A stretch of DNA of 64,000 nucleotides from Portunus trituberculatus (taxonomy: Eukaryota; Arthropoda; Malacostraca; Decapoda; Portunidae): the NCBI RefSeq assembly GCF_017591435.1, contig NC_059303.1:6139860-6203859 (forward strand), read 5' to 3'. This document shows positions 40,597 to 55,499 of the stretch, in pieces. How positions within the stretch are numbered: the first letter of the stretch is position 1; each line of letters opens with the position of its first letter. Both the position numbers and the translations under genes were made by a program. The notes under the pieces were generated by a model. It saw nothing but the letters and a program-made list of their open reading frames with translations, searched no databases and was not told the DNA's origin.

Positions 40597-43000
40597 ATGA
40601 TCCAGTGACGAAGGCGGACATCAGCAAGAGTGAGGCAGTGTGAGGGAATGGTGTTTTCCTTGCCCCATTCACTCATTCCTCTTTCTCTTCCCCTCTCCCA
40701 TACCCTACAAGTCTTCTGTCCATCATTCCTCCTTTCTTCACTATCTGTCACTCAGCCGCTGTCGTCAGGAGTCGTTTGTTGTCGCCCCATCGTCTGTCGC
40801 GAGCCGCCCCAGTGGTCGCCAGACTCACGTTCTCTTCAATTTTATTTGTGACTTATTTAAGAAGTGTCGCTCAATTTAGTTCCAAGTAACTTAGTGTCAA
40901 AACTTCGTCTCGGCGTTTTTACTTTGAGAACAGAAGCGGCTGTCCCAAGTGCGGCCCAAAGTTTATCAGATTTAGCTGCATCGTTTGGTCTCACTCTTGA
41001 GTTAAATGTAGTTAAGTTCGGTTTAAGAGATTTTGTGAGGAAACTTTCACAAAACTCGAGTTAGGGTGATATAAATTGCCTGCCCGAGTCGATATCAGCG
41101 TAAAATTCGGTTACTTCTTTTTCCTGCGATGTTCAACGGCGATAAGAAAATACTTCACAGTAAAACTTTGTATTAAGCTGCGAGAGAAATGATGGAAACT
41201 ATATAAAAAAAAGGTTGTACCTCACCACAGAACACGCCCAGTCACGCCCTTCGTTTGGCGGCGCCCTTTGACTCCCCGCACGCCAGCTATTTATCGGCCA
41301 ACATTCCCAAAGCCATCGGAGACTCAGCTTCGGTACAACTGACCTTGAGACACCATCGCCGCTGCCAAAGCCTCACATAATCGTTCCATAAAACATACTA
41401 AACACTGATCTCATAAATTATAAAAGACCCATAAAAAATAACACCGGACGATTAATATATGGGCTGTCTGCATGGCGCTCTTAAAAAATATATCAGCAGA
41501 AAATATTGAAGAGAAACAAATCCCTGAAGTGTGTTATGGGCCTGTGACACGCCGAGGTGGTGGTAATGGACGTCAGTGGTGCCAGTGATGGACAGCGCAC
41601 GGATGAGAGACAAGCATGTAGGTAAAATATAAGTAAATGTATAGGAGGTGAAGAAGAGAAGGAGGGTGAAGGGGTGGTGACGTGTACTCTCCAAAACCCA
41701 CAGGTAGAGAGTGCTGGCAGCGGCTTCCCCATCTGGCCTCCACGTCCTGACTTGCCAAGTGGAGTAAACATCTGCATAATTTTTACCGGAACAAAATGCA
41801 CGCACCGATACCGACTGAGTGCTACTGAGGTCACCGCGACCCGCATCAACATCTGCTTCTGAAGGAGGGGGTCATGCCAGCCAGGCTGCCCGTGCCCGTG
41901 GACGCTGACGTTAGTGGGAAGGTAAGTAATGACAGATTCATATATCAGGGCCGCATAAATCACATTTATAATGGTAATTACACAGCCGGTGCGGGATGAC
42001 TTAGCTCGGCGGGGCTGGCAACCGTCCTAATGTCCGCGTGTTAAAAGTAGTCACGTTCTATCACGTCGAACAGAGGGCAGGATACCACTAGAACCTGAGT
42101 GAGCCGCGGCGCCAGGAGGGAAGGACGCCTATCCGTCGTGGCCCAAACCCGCGTCTCCGTGAGCAGCAACAGGCGGTGTTTCTAATTGCTCTTTATAGCC
42201 AGATGAAGCTTCTGGACCGCGGTAACTTGATCTAACTGAATTATGACGCAACCCGGGGAATGTTCACCAAGTGTTTGGGCGTTAGCACTTGCTTTACTTC
42301 AGTTATTACACTTCCCGTTTGGTTGTTATTGTTTGGAAGTGAGATAAATGGGAATAGATGGAGTGAGGAAGAAGCGAAAGACGGAGTAAGTGAGGGAGGG
42401 GAAATATGAATAGAGGAATGACGGGCAGGCGTCATAACATGCACACCTCGTGATGCAGGTGTTCCGTGACAGGTATTTAGGGCGTGCATTTAACGATATA
42501 AATAAACGAACCAACGTAGGAGATCATGACGTCAAATAGAAAAAAATACAAAAAAAAACACACATGGAGAAACAAACCGTGAACAGAAGAGGAACGTGCA
42601 AAAATAGATATGACCCCAATTATAAGCAACTTAAGGCGTAAATCTGTACAACAGGTGAAAGTAATGGGACCTGCCTGCTTCACCCTCCCTCACCTTGCCT
42701 CATCTTCCTCCCCTTAGCCTGCCTCGGTACTTCCTGGTCTCTACGAAGAAAAAACCCGAAAATCACCTCTGGGTACACACTCCATTTCCTCCGGCATTTT
42801 GCGAGGCGGACGTGTGGTACTAAAGGAGGAGAGAGGCAAGAGGCAGGTAGGAGGGAGAGAGCGAAGGAGGGTGCAGGAAGGAGGGAGTGGAGGGAGGAAA
42901 GAATGAAGGCGCGTATGAGTGAAGACATGCACAGGTATTGAAGAGGAGAAAGGAGAGAAAAGAGGAAGAGAAACACAGGAAGGGATAGGAGGGAGAGAGG
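40597..43000. other. unique sequence, no gene recognised
   Basis: This is one of the longer stretches free of simple repeats. GC-richer patches occur at 41,230-41,350 and 42,060-42,240. A 66-codon frame at 40,864-41,064 has an unbiased composition but opens with GTG rather than ATG and matches nothing I know. Purine-rich sequence returns at 42,820-43,000. Confidence 0.45.
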
Positions 43001-44122
<1,122 letters not shown>

Positions 44123-44356
44123 AGGTAAGAAAGGAAAAATAATCAGCTATAACGAGGGAATTCCTGAAGTGCTTCTTACTTTTTATTCATTATTATTTAT
44201 TACTGTTTTTTTCTTCTTTTGTTGGGTGGGGTTAGGTTAGGTTAGGTTACGTTAGGTAAGAAAGGAAAAATATCCAGAGAGAATTCCTGATGTATTTCTT
44301 GTTTTTCATTCCTTTTTACTTGTTACTATTTTTTTCTCCTTTTATTGGGTGAGGGT
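44123..44356. repeat. tandem duplication (about 131 bp) with TTAGG repeats at the junction
   Basis: Copy 1 starts AGGTAAGAAAGGAAAAATA at 44,123 and copy 2 starts with the same word at 44,254. Both then have GAATTCCTGA, a T-rich part and TTGGGTG in the same order. The TTAGG run lies only at the end of copy 1. The copies have diverged moderately. Confidence 0.85.
44230..44256. repeat. short interstitial TTAGG telomere-type repeat
   Basis: Three TTAGG units, one TTACG variant and a further TTAGG. TTAGG is the ancestral arthropod telomere repeat. Five units inside unique DNA are interstitial, not a chromosome end. Confidence 0.85.
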
Positions 44357-44506
44357 CGTCTCGGTTAATGATCTTAATTGAATGTAATTTGTGAATATTT
44401 TGTCAGGTAAGTAGGGGATAATCAGAGACAGGTAAATTGCTGTACCTAATCTCGTTACCTTTAAGTTAGCACGTCTAGAAAGTCAGGCAGCAAGGTAGGT
44501 CGATCC

Positions 44507-44514
44507 GTCAGTCA

Positions 44515-44545
<31 letters not shown>
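44507..44545. repeat. (TCAG)n tetranucleotide microsatellite
   Basis: About nine GTCA units with one GTCT variant. Confidence 0.95.
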
Positions 44546-44594
44546 CAATAGGCTCACAGTATTTATACAAAAGATACCAAACTGAAGAATTTAA

Positions 44595-44737
<143 letters not shown>

Positions 44738-44784
44738 AATAAGAAGTTAATGAGAATGAGATAGCGAAAGGAGGATGGAGCTAA

Positions 44785-45523
<739 letters not shown>

Positions 45524-45778
45524 CACAAATGAGAAGAAAAGGATCCATACACTAGACCAGCAGGATTACATATAAAGGCAATATATAAACAAAGATTCTT
45601 AAGAAAATAAAACACTTAAAAAGAGTCTCAAAAATGAAGAAACGTAAATCCACAAATCAGAAGGAAAGGATCCATACATTACCAGACAAGCAGAATTACA
45701 TATAAAACACAATATATAAACAAGGATTCTTGAGAAAAACGCTTTAGAAAGAGGCTCAAGAAGTGAAAAACGTAAATC
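45524..45778. repeat. 127-bp tandem duplication
   Basis: Copy 1 (45,524-45,650) and copy 2 (45,651-45,778) both run CACAAAT, GGATCCATACA, ATTACATATAAA, CAATATATAAACAA, GATTCTT, AAACGTAAATC, with about 85% identity by eye. A truncated third start (CACAAAT) follows at 45,779. The F/L/S-rich minus-strand frame across it is not convincing as a gene. Confidence 0.9.
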
Positions 45779-46893
45779 CACAAATACATGAGCAGAAACT
45801 ATAGAAAAAGAATAAGGAAAGCTACGTAAGATCACCAACAAGAAGAACTTTGAGAAGGAAAAAAACGACAGTAATATCACAAGCAAGCAAGACCCAGAGA
45901 TAAACAAAAAATATCAAACAAAGTAAGTAAAAAGCCTTAATCCTTCCTTCACGCTTTTTCTCCTCACACTTGCTTGCCTAAGAACGTGAGTTACCGAGGC
46001 ACGGAATACAGACGTGGGTTGGTTTGCCGCCGACAGCCGCGACCCATTTTCAAACACTGAATATAAGGACGCGCGAGGAAAGAATACTAACACATGCTTC
46101 TAAAAGTACCCAGTAGATGGACTCCCCGAACTCATCCGCACCTCGCGCGTTAACTCTACGGCGATGTGGAGTAAGTTTCTAGCCACCTCTCCCTCTCATA
46201 GCTCACAAAGAATACCTCCTAAAACCTATAGAAAATCATAGGCCTACATTCTGACCCATTTGATATTGTTTACCGTTTATGTGATTATGATGGAAAGAGT
46301 TGGCAGCACCGCACACTAGGAATAGTTGCCTTATGTTAGTTTTGGATATCAGCATCACGTCAAGTCACGCATACCAAACTTAGAAGCGTGACAAGTGATC
46401 AAAAAGCAGGTTTTATATTGTTCATTATGCCACAGATTTGGAGTTGTACATTTTTTTCTGCTTTTCTGATTGCCATTTTTAGTAACCTATATCTCTAAGG
46501 TTTTTGGTAGTTACAGTCGTTCATTATATATATACCATCGGAACACCCAGTTTATTTGTTCTAGTTTATACTGTTGGTATGAAATAGAGTAGGTAAATAA
46601 TAAACACGTAAGGGTAATAAAATAGAAGGTTCAGTGCAAAAGAAAACAGACGTTAAAGAAACAAGCCATAAGATATATATTCCTACAGCACCATATACAA
46701 ATGAAGGACTATTATACTACAAGAAATAAAATACAAACATACGACTAAAAACAAAACTCCAACAAATACCATCTACAATTAAACCACGAAACATTCTAGA
46801 CACTTCATATCACATCAACACACAACAAACACGTAATTCTGTAGCTATCTTATACTTTCATATAATTCATCCCATCATAACAAACCACCCAAT
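45779..46893. other. unique AT-rich sequence
   Basis: No recognisable gene. On the minus strand an AATAAA word lies at 46,551-46,556, about 340 bases beyond the stop of the candidate terminal exon upstream on that strand, and could be its polyadenylation signal. Confidence 0.4.
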
Positions 46894-47017
46894 TCAATAT
46901 CCCTCAGTTTGGCTATTTGGGGTCACGACAATACCGTAATGGTTGTAAATATATGCACTGTGACTCTGTCCTTGGTCTTGACTCCCAAATCCATTGATGT
47001 GTATATATGGCGGTGGC
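46894..47017 (-). CDS. possible 3' terminal exon of an unidentified gene
   Basis: Read on the minus strand, a C/T-rich tract ends in GTTTGTGAG, a possible acceptor. It is followed by a frame of about 41 residues that, unlike the neighbouring frames, is not compositionally biased. It ends ...AYIYNHYGIVVTPNSQTEGY and a TGA. Two tyrosine-rich segments and a polar Q/S/G segment are visible, with no domain I recognise. An AATAAA word follows about 340 bases after the stop. The acceptor's pyrimidine tract is interrupted by G/T just before the AG, and no upstream exon is seen, so chance is a real alternative. Confidence 0.2.
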
Positions 47018-47039
47018 CTCACAAACCCACAAATCCGAG

Positions 47040-47560
47040 GGTGGCAGCAGTGAAGGGGGAGGAGGGGATAAGGAACAAGGGGATGGGAGGAAGATGGAAG
47101 GCGGGTGAGGACGTGGAGGACAACGAGGAGGAGGAAAAGCAGACATTGGAACCGCAGGAAGAGAAAGTGAAAAAAAAAGATAAATAAAAGAGAAGAAGGA
47201 TATAAAGGACGATGTTGAAAAAAGCTGAGATGGCAAGAAAAGCAGAAAGAAGAAAAATGAAAACATGGGAGCTGAGAAGATAGATGTAGGTGAGGGAAAA
47301 ATAAAGATGGGAGAACAAAAACGAAGACGATGACGAGGAGGGTGCGTCGGAGGAAGACGGGATGCAAAGGAGGAGGAAAATGAAAAAAAAAAAAGTTGAG
47401 AACAAAGATGATGAGGACGAGGAGCATGGACGGGGAAGACGAGAGGCAAAGGAAGAGAAGGAAGAGAAGGAGGAAGAGAGGGAGGTGGGGGAGGAGGAGT
47501 AAAAGGGAGGAAGAAGAGGAGAGGAGGAGGGAGAGGAGGAGCAGCAGAACGACGGGCGGA
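47040..47560. other. purine-rich stretch
   Basis: The plus strand is A/G-dominated throughout (GAGGAGGA, GAAGA, AAAAAAG words). The long minus-strand frames are S/P/L/F-rich artefacts. Confidence 0.65.

Positions 47561-49838
<2,278 letters not shown>

Positions 49839-49887
<49 letters not shown>
49839..49887. repeat. (GA)n microsatellite
   Basis: A perfect GA array of about 24 units. Confidence 0.97.
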
Positions 49888-49889
<2 letters not shown>

Positions 49890-49923
49890 ATACATACTTT
49901 TATACGAGTATATGCATATGCAA

Positions 49924-50092
<169 letters not shown>

Positions 50093-50110
50093 AGTTTGCG
50101 TGCTTGTTTC

Positions 50111-50127
50111 TGTGTGTGTGTGTGTGT
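50111..50127. repeat. (GT)n tail of the minus-strand SINE
   Basis: On the SINE strand this is an AC run directly after the TTAATTAC end, the same place as the AC tail of the other copy. Confidence 0.9.
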
Positions 50128-50407
50128 AATTAACCACGGTCGTCTTCTGGTCACCCAGCCAGTCTTCCCCATTACGGAGCGAGCTCAGAGCTCATAAACC
50201 GATCTTCGGATAGGACTGAGACCACAACACACTCCACACACCGGGAAAGCGAGGCCACAACCCCTCAAGTTACCTCCCGTACCTATTTACTGCTAGGTAA
50301 ACAGGGGCTTCACATTAAGAGGCTTGCCCATTTGTCTCGCCGCTTTCCGTGACTCGAACCCGGACCCTCTCGATTGTGAGTCGAGCGTGCTAACCGCTAC
50401 ACTACGC

Positions 50408-50409
<2 letters not shown>
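50128..50409 (-). mobile_element. tRNA-Val-like SINE, minus strand, near full length
   Basis: Same element as the plus-strand copy near 34.8 kb, with the same start (CCGCGTAGTG), order and end. On the minus strand the anticodon stem CTCGA/TCGAG is perfect around the loop CTCACAA (CAC, valine), and the B box reads GTTCGAGTC. The acceptor-side 3' strand is damaged (GGAAAGCGG in place of the GGCGCGG of the other copy). The body keeps CTAGCAGTAAATAGGTACGGG and CCGAAGATCGGTTTATGAGC. Both ends again touch dinucleotide repeats (AC on the SINE strand), with (TA)n beyond the tail. Confidence 0.9.
50351..50404 (-). promoter_or_regulatory. RNA polymerase III internal promoter of the minus-strand SINE
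   Basis: The A-box word TAGTGTAGCGG (50,404-50,394) and B-box word GTTCGAGTC (50,359-50,351) keep tRNA-like spacing, with one A-box change relative to the other copy. Confidence 0.7.

Positions 50410-50457
<48 letters not shown>
50410..50457. repeat. (GT)n microsatellite abutting the SINE head
   Basis: About 24 GT units start immediately at the first base of the SINE head, mirroring the AC array at the head of the other copy. Confidence 0.97.
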
Positions 50458-50458
<1 letters not shown>

Positions 50459-50711
50459 GAATCTGCCGTGCCCAACAAGGCGAAAGTGATAATTACTACC
50501 ACCTAACAATCATTAATTCCCTTCACTCGCGCCCCTTCTGCCTCAGTCCAGGGAAGGAAAGGGAAAGAGCACCGCTTTAATTCCCTTATCTCTTCCCTCT
50601 TCCTCTTCCTCCGTTTGCACTAACCCTTCTACTTCCGTTTCTTACTTTCCTCTTCTCTTTTTTTTATTTTTACCTCTCCCTTTTACGTCTTCCTAACTCT
50701 CAATAAACGGT

Positions 50712-50712
<1 letters not shown>

Positions 50713-50772
<60 letters not shown>
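50713..50772. repeat. (CT)n microsatellite
   Basis: A perfect CT array of about 30 units. Confidence 0.97.
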
Positions 50773-50774
<2 letters not shown>

Positions 50775-51292
50775 ATTTTTCTTATGTCTTCCCCTCTCCC
50801 ATTCTTACTCAGTCGTCTTTTTCTTTTTTGTATCCATTCCTCTCTTTTCCCAATTTTGCCCTGTCCCTTTCGATTCTTTCGCTTCCTCTCTTTTGTTTTC
50901 TGGTACACTCCGTTTCTTTCTTTCCCTAATCTTGCCCAATCCCATTCGTTCTCTCCCTGAACCACCCAATCCGTTTCGTCCTGTTCCGTTCCGCCTCTCT
51001 CTATCTCTCCCTCCTCAATCTTGCCTCGTCTCGTTCACTCCTACCTCTCTCCCTCTTTTTTTCTCTTTTTTCAGGTCCTCTCTCTGTCCTTCTCGCTTAT
51101 CCTGCTTCTGGTTTATCCTATGAGTATTTCTCCTTTACTTTATCATGTCCTTCTCTATCTTTAATCCAGATCGTATTTTTTTCTCTTTCATGTAACGCTT
51201 TCCTCTTTTCTCTATATCAATCTTTCTGTGTTTCTCATTTTCTCTTATCCTTCCCTCTTGCTTCTTGGTTCATTTCTTCCGTGATTTTATTC

Positions 51293-51323
51293 TAGGTTAG
51301 GTTAGGTTAGTTTAGTTCAGGTT
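51293..51323. repeat. short interstitial TTAGG telomere-type repeat
   Basis: Three GGTTA units and two or three variants (GTTTA, GTTCA). A second interstitial telomeric word, in the same orientation as the one near 44.2 kb. Confidence 0.8.
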
Positions 51324-52090
51324 ACGGTGCTCTTTTCTCATGCTTTTCTTTCGCTTGTAATTCTACGTTCTTTATTCTCCCTCTCTATCCCTCTTCCATG
51401 CAACTCTCTTCTTTTTTATTCCCAATCGCTTCATCTTTTTCCCTTGTTTTTCTTCTATCCTTTTCCCCACTTGTCCTTAAAACTTTTTTTTCTTTATTTG
51501 CCCCCTCTTTCCTCCTTGTTCTTAACATTTCCCCTTTCCACCAGATTCTTTTTCCTCCTTGGTTTTCCCCCTTTTATCGTTCCCCTATTTCCTACTTATC
51601 TTTAATTCTCCTCCTTCTCTTTTATCTTTAACCCTCTCCTCTCTTTCTTCCTTCTTTTATCCTCTACTTCTAACTTTTATCCTTCTCCTTTCTGTCTTTT
51701 CCTCATTCCCAACCTTTTCTTTTCTTTTGCCATTCAGTCTCCTTTTTCTTTTTCTTTCTTGCTACTACCCTTTCTTCAGCTCTTTCATTCCCATTCTTTC
51801 TCACAACCCACAATATTTTTTTTCCCCTTCTCTCTCTTTCCAGTTTTCTTTTTCTCTCCCTATCTCAAAATCCTTAACCTTTTTTTCATCTATTCCCGTT
51901 TTCTCTCCCTTCTAGCTAACTCCTATTTTCCCCCGTTTTTCATCAATTTACAACCCTCACTTTTTCCCCTTTCGTCTCCCTCACACTCACTATTTATCAT
52001 CGTATTCCTCTATCTCTTTCTTTTTCCTCCTTCCTTTACTCCTTGTTCTGTACTCCCGTCCCCCCTTCAATCAGCACTCTCCGTCCTGTA

Positions 52091-53160
52091 ACACTTCGAG
52101 GTGTGGGTGTCCAGCTGGTAAGGGCTCCATAAAGACGTTCAAAGGTGCCATGATGGGAGAGTTACACAGGAGGAGGGTGTGATAAAGAGTCCTTTGAGGG
52201 AGGTGACTGTCCTTATTGGCGTGTTTCAAGGGTGGTGTCCTCTACTTTTTTTTCTCTCTTTCCTTTTCTGTCATTTTACGTGAATTTAATCGAGGTTAGT
52301 GTTTTGTTGTATTTGTTTTCTATGGTTTATATCCAGTACTCTCCATGTTCTATTTCATTCAAGGGGATGGGATGTTTTGTATATATTTTCCCTTCTCTTT
52401 TACTTGATTTTAAGTTTAAATGCTCTCATTTCAAAGACAAATTTTATTTCTTTATTTTCTCTCTCGGTTTATTTAAGTGAGATTAATGTTATGTAATTTC
52501 GTGTCTGTACTCTACACTCTGCTCTTCTAATCCTTACTTACTATGGGATTTATGATTTAGTCGACACGGTAGCAATCCCTATACAAGTATTATAGTGTGT
52601 CTATTTGTTCCAAGAGGCCAAAAGAATCACGCATCATTCCCTCAGAGCTAAAACGTATAAAAAAGATTATAAAAACTTTAATCCTTGTCTGTCGACCTTA
52701 CATCCTTTCAATCCTCAGTATCTTCTACTCTTTGCGTCTACTGAATCCCTTATCTGATCTTCGCCTCGCTTTCTTCCTGCTCCCTCCTCCTTCCGCGAGA
52801 CATTAAGAACCCCATCCTCTGCCTACCAATTTCCCGGGACAAGGACAAGTTGGGATCACTGGAGGTCCCATTAACCGGCGAGGACCGTGTTTTCGGCGCC
52901 GGCAACTTTCCACCTAGTAATCCCATTTGGCCATTAGCAATATCTTTCCCTACCGGCTGTCCTATTGCTTCCCATGGCTCGAGGTGTTCCCGCCATACAT
53001 CGGGCAAGAAAGGAGAAGGGAGCGCGAGGAGTTGGCGCCAGCGAAGTGACACAAGCCATCGGATGTTCAAAGTGCTTCCGCCTCCATTAAGAGTGTCAGT
53101 GAATGTTTGTCTGGGCGAATAAATGACCTCAGGTACCTCATTTTTCTGTTTGTCTGTCTC
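52091..53160. other. unique sequence
   Basis: A mixed unique sequence, with a GC-balanced part at 52,800-53,090. The frames there match no known protein. No gene is recognised. Confidence 0.5.
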
Positions 53161-53161
53161 G

Positions 53162-53461
<300 letters not shown>

Positions 53462-53466
<5 letters not shown>

Positions 53467-53980
53467 CAAAAATAATAAATCACGTGAAAATAATAGATGT
53501 TTATTACTGTACACGAAAAGAAATGGTCGATGGAAGAGACTAAAAGACAAAAGCAAGTCAGAAAACGAAATTCCAACACCAACACTGTCAAGAAAATAAA
53601 CACACCATCTACCAAAACAACTGAAGAAAGAGCCGTAAGAAAAAATAATAATAATAAAAATAGAAGAAAAAAAAATAAAGAAAAATAAAAGAGCACACAA
53701 AGATCCTTGCCAAGAAAAGCAATCCAGTGAGAGGAAGTATATTTTTTTTCTTCATCCCCTTTTTTTTTTTTTTATCTGTTCCTCCCCTTCCTCCCTCCCT
53801 TCAGGTGCAATTCCACGTTTGTGTGTCGCGGTGTGTGCTTTGTGAAGACCCGTGAGGCGTGATCGGCTTCTTCCCGCTCGAGCCAGCCACTGTGTTTCTG
53901 ACCCAGTGCCTCAAAGAAGATTGGAATGATGTCCATTGGAAAAATTTATGATCTATTTCCTACACTGAGAACTTAAGGTG
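53462..53980. other. unique sequence
   Basis: A-rich to about 53,700, then T runs and a GC-balanced part. Nothing recognised. Confidence 0.5.
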
Positions 53981-54040
53981 TCTCGCTGTGTCCTGCCGTG
54001 CCTCGCTGTGTCTCGCTGTGCCTGGCTGTGCTTGTCTGTG
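53981..54040. repeat. 10-bp minisatellite, six units
   Basis: Six exact-length 10-bp units of consensus YCTCGCTGTG, each with zero to three substitutions and no indels. Confidence 0.92.
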
Positions 54041-54482
54041 CCACGCTTGGTGATAGGAATGGCTGTGGAGGATGACGGGTGAGTAAAGGGTAAGAGCTGC
54101 GAGTGAGTGGGTGAGTGGTATGGATGAAGTGAAGAAACACATGTGGGTGAGGAGGATCTGAAGGGTTGCCGGGGTTTAAAAGGTGAGTGAGGGATGAGGA
54201 AAGAGTGTGATAGTGATAGGCCGTGGTGTCGAAGGATGAGTGATAAGGGATGAGTGGTGAAGGTTTCATGAGTGATCGGGTGAGTTAAAAAAAAAGTAAT
54301 GGTGGATAAGGACATTGATGGTGAGTGTGTATCTAATGCGGTGGTCGCGTGTGTTCTGATAAGCCAAACACGAGAGGAGTAAAAAATAAAACGCTATCAG
54401 GGCCACAAAAATTATAAGGACCTGCAAGTCATCCAAAAATATTTAGGATAGATATAAAGAGAGAGGTACAAAGGATACTATT
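54041..54482. other. G/T-rich unique sequence
   Basis: GTGAGTG and GGATGAG words recur loosely up to about 54,330, then AT-rich. Nothing recognised. Confidence 0.5.
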
Positions 54483-54515
54483 TATAAAAGATCTGGACCG
54501 GTTAAGGGATCAGAC
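54483..54515 (+). promoter_or_regulatory. possible TATA/initiator core promoter
   Basis: TATAAAAG at 54,483-54,490 is followed 27 bases on by TCAGAC (54,510-54,515), one change from the arthropod initiator TCAGTY. The spacing is right for a TATA-initiator pair. No downstream promoter element is evident. It could be chance. Confidence 0.2.
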
Positions 54516-54556
54516 AGTGGATCACAGACATCTATAAATCGGTGCGGGGATCCAAC

Positions 54557-54682
54557 ATGGCTCCGAAAATTGCGTTTTTAACCGGACTCAAGAGTACGCT
54601 GACATTAACTAGATCCAAACCACGGAAACCGGACACGACTGATAACCGGACCGGCGTCACGAAAACTTTAATGGAACCTTGA
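54557..54682 (+). CDS. possible small ORF, 41 residues, unknown
   Basis: An ATG in good context (CCAACATGGC) lies about 45 bases after the predicted initiator and opens a 41-residue frame ending in TGA. The peptide is basic and threonine-rich (begins MAPKIAFLTGLK; KPRKPDTTDN in the middle), with no signal peptide or domain. The underlying DNA has repeated CCGGA words, which may be a degenerate repeat rather than coding sequence. The short length makes chance quite possible. Confidence 0.15.
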   Translation: MAPKIAFLTGLKSTLTLTRSKPRKPDTTDNRTGVTKTLMEP

Positions 54683-55499
54683 GAAAATATGCCTTCAAAC
54701 TTATGCACACTGCGGAAAAAAAAAAAATTGTAAGTTTAATGAAAAAAAAAGAATATGAAAACCAGTCCCGCCACAGAAAAGTTAATCTTAAGCTTAATGA
54801 AAAAGAATATGAAGTCCATAGCATTAAAAAAACAAAAAGGACAAATTTAATGAAGAAAATAGAAAAGCCGACAGAACCACCACAAAATAATCTGAAAATA
54901 ATGATAAAGACAAAAATGAAATTAAGAAAGCCACTGTAAGCATCTTAATTCTGAGTTTTGTGTAATGTAAGCAGTGGCGTCTATTTAGCTTTCTCATCCC
55001 TTTAACTTTGTCCTCCAACACGTACAAAAGCTAAATCATATGAAACCCAAACCAAATTTCTGATAAATCATACAATCTAATAACTTCACTACTATCTGGC
55101 GCACCTTTTCTTAATAACAGTAGATTTTTCATAGTTTATTTATTCTAATCTCGTCTTTTGTTACAGAAAATCAAAAAAGCTTTTATTTTGTTACTTCTGG
55201 TGCTTTAATCATTTCGTATACCAGTGAAAAGGTTAATGAAAAGCAACAATCTAAAAAATATAACAAAAATCACAAAATCTAATAGAAAAATCATCCCAAG
55301 TCCCACCAACCTACTTCCCTCCCTCCTCCCAGACACACAACCACACACAGTGAATAGAAGGTCATTCACACCCCACTTTATCCTCCCTTTGTCACACCTC
55401 CCCATAATGCGTACCGAGAGATCCAACCTCCCTTTATAGCACCCACATCCTCCCACCACGTCCTCCGTCGCACCGGGAAGGAGGAAAAATGAAAAATGT
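54683..55499. other. AT-rich unique sequence
   Basis: It includes two or three related TTAATGAAAAA...GAATATGAA phrases near 54,735-54,815. Nothing else is recognised. Confidence 0.5.

Larger units (their letters stand above)
50510..52090. other. long pyrimidine-rich block
   Basis: About 1.6 kb of plus strand is dominated by C and T, with CTTTTT, TCCCTC and TTCTC words, surrounding a CT array and a short TTAGG run. F/L/S/P-rich frames of up to about 130 residues run through it in all plus frames, as expected from composition. No gene is called. Confidence 0.7.

Noticed and set aside
44230..44256. A chromosome end
   Set aside because: Only about five TTAGG units, with unique sequence on both sides.
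50341..50409. A functional tRNA-Val gene on the minus strand
   Set aside because: The acceptor stem is broken and the same SINE body follows.
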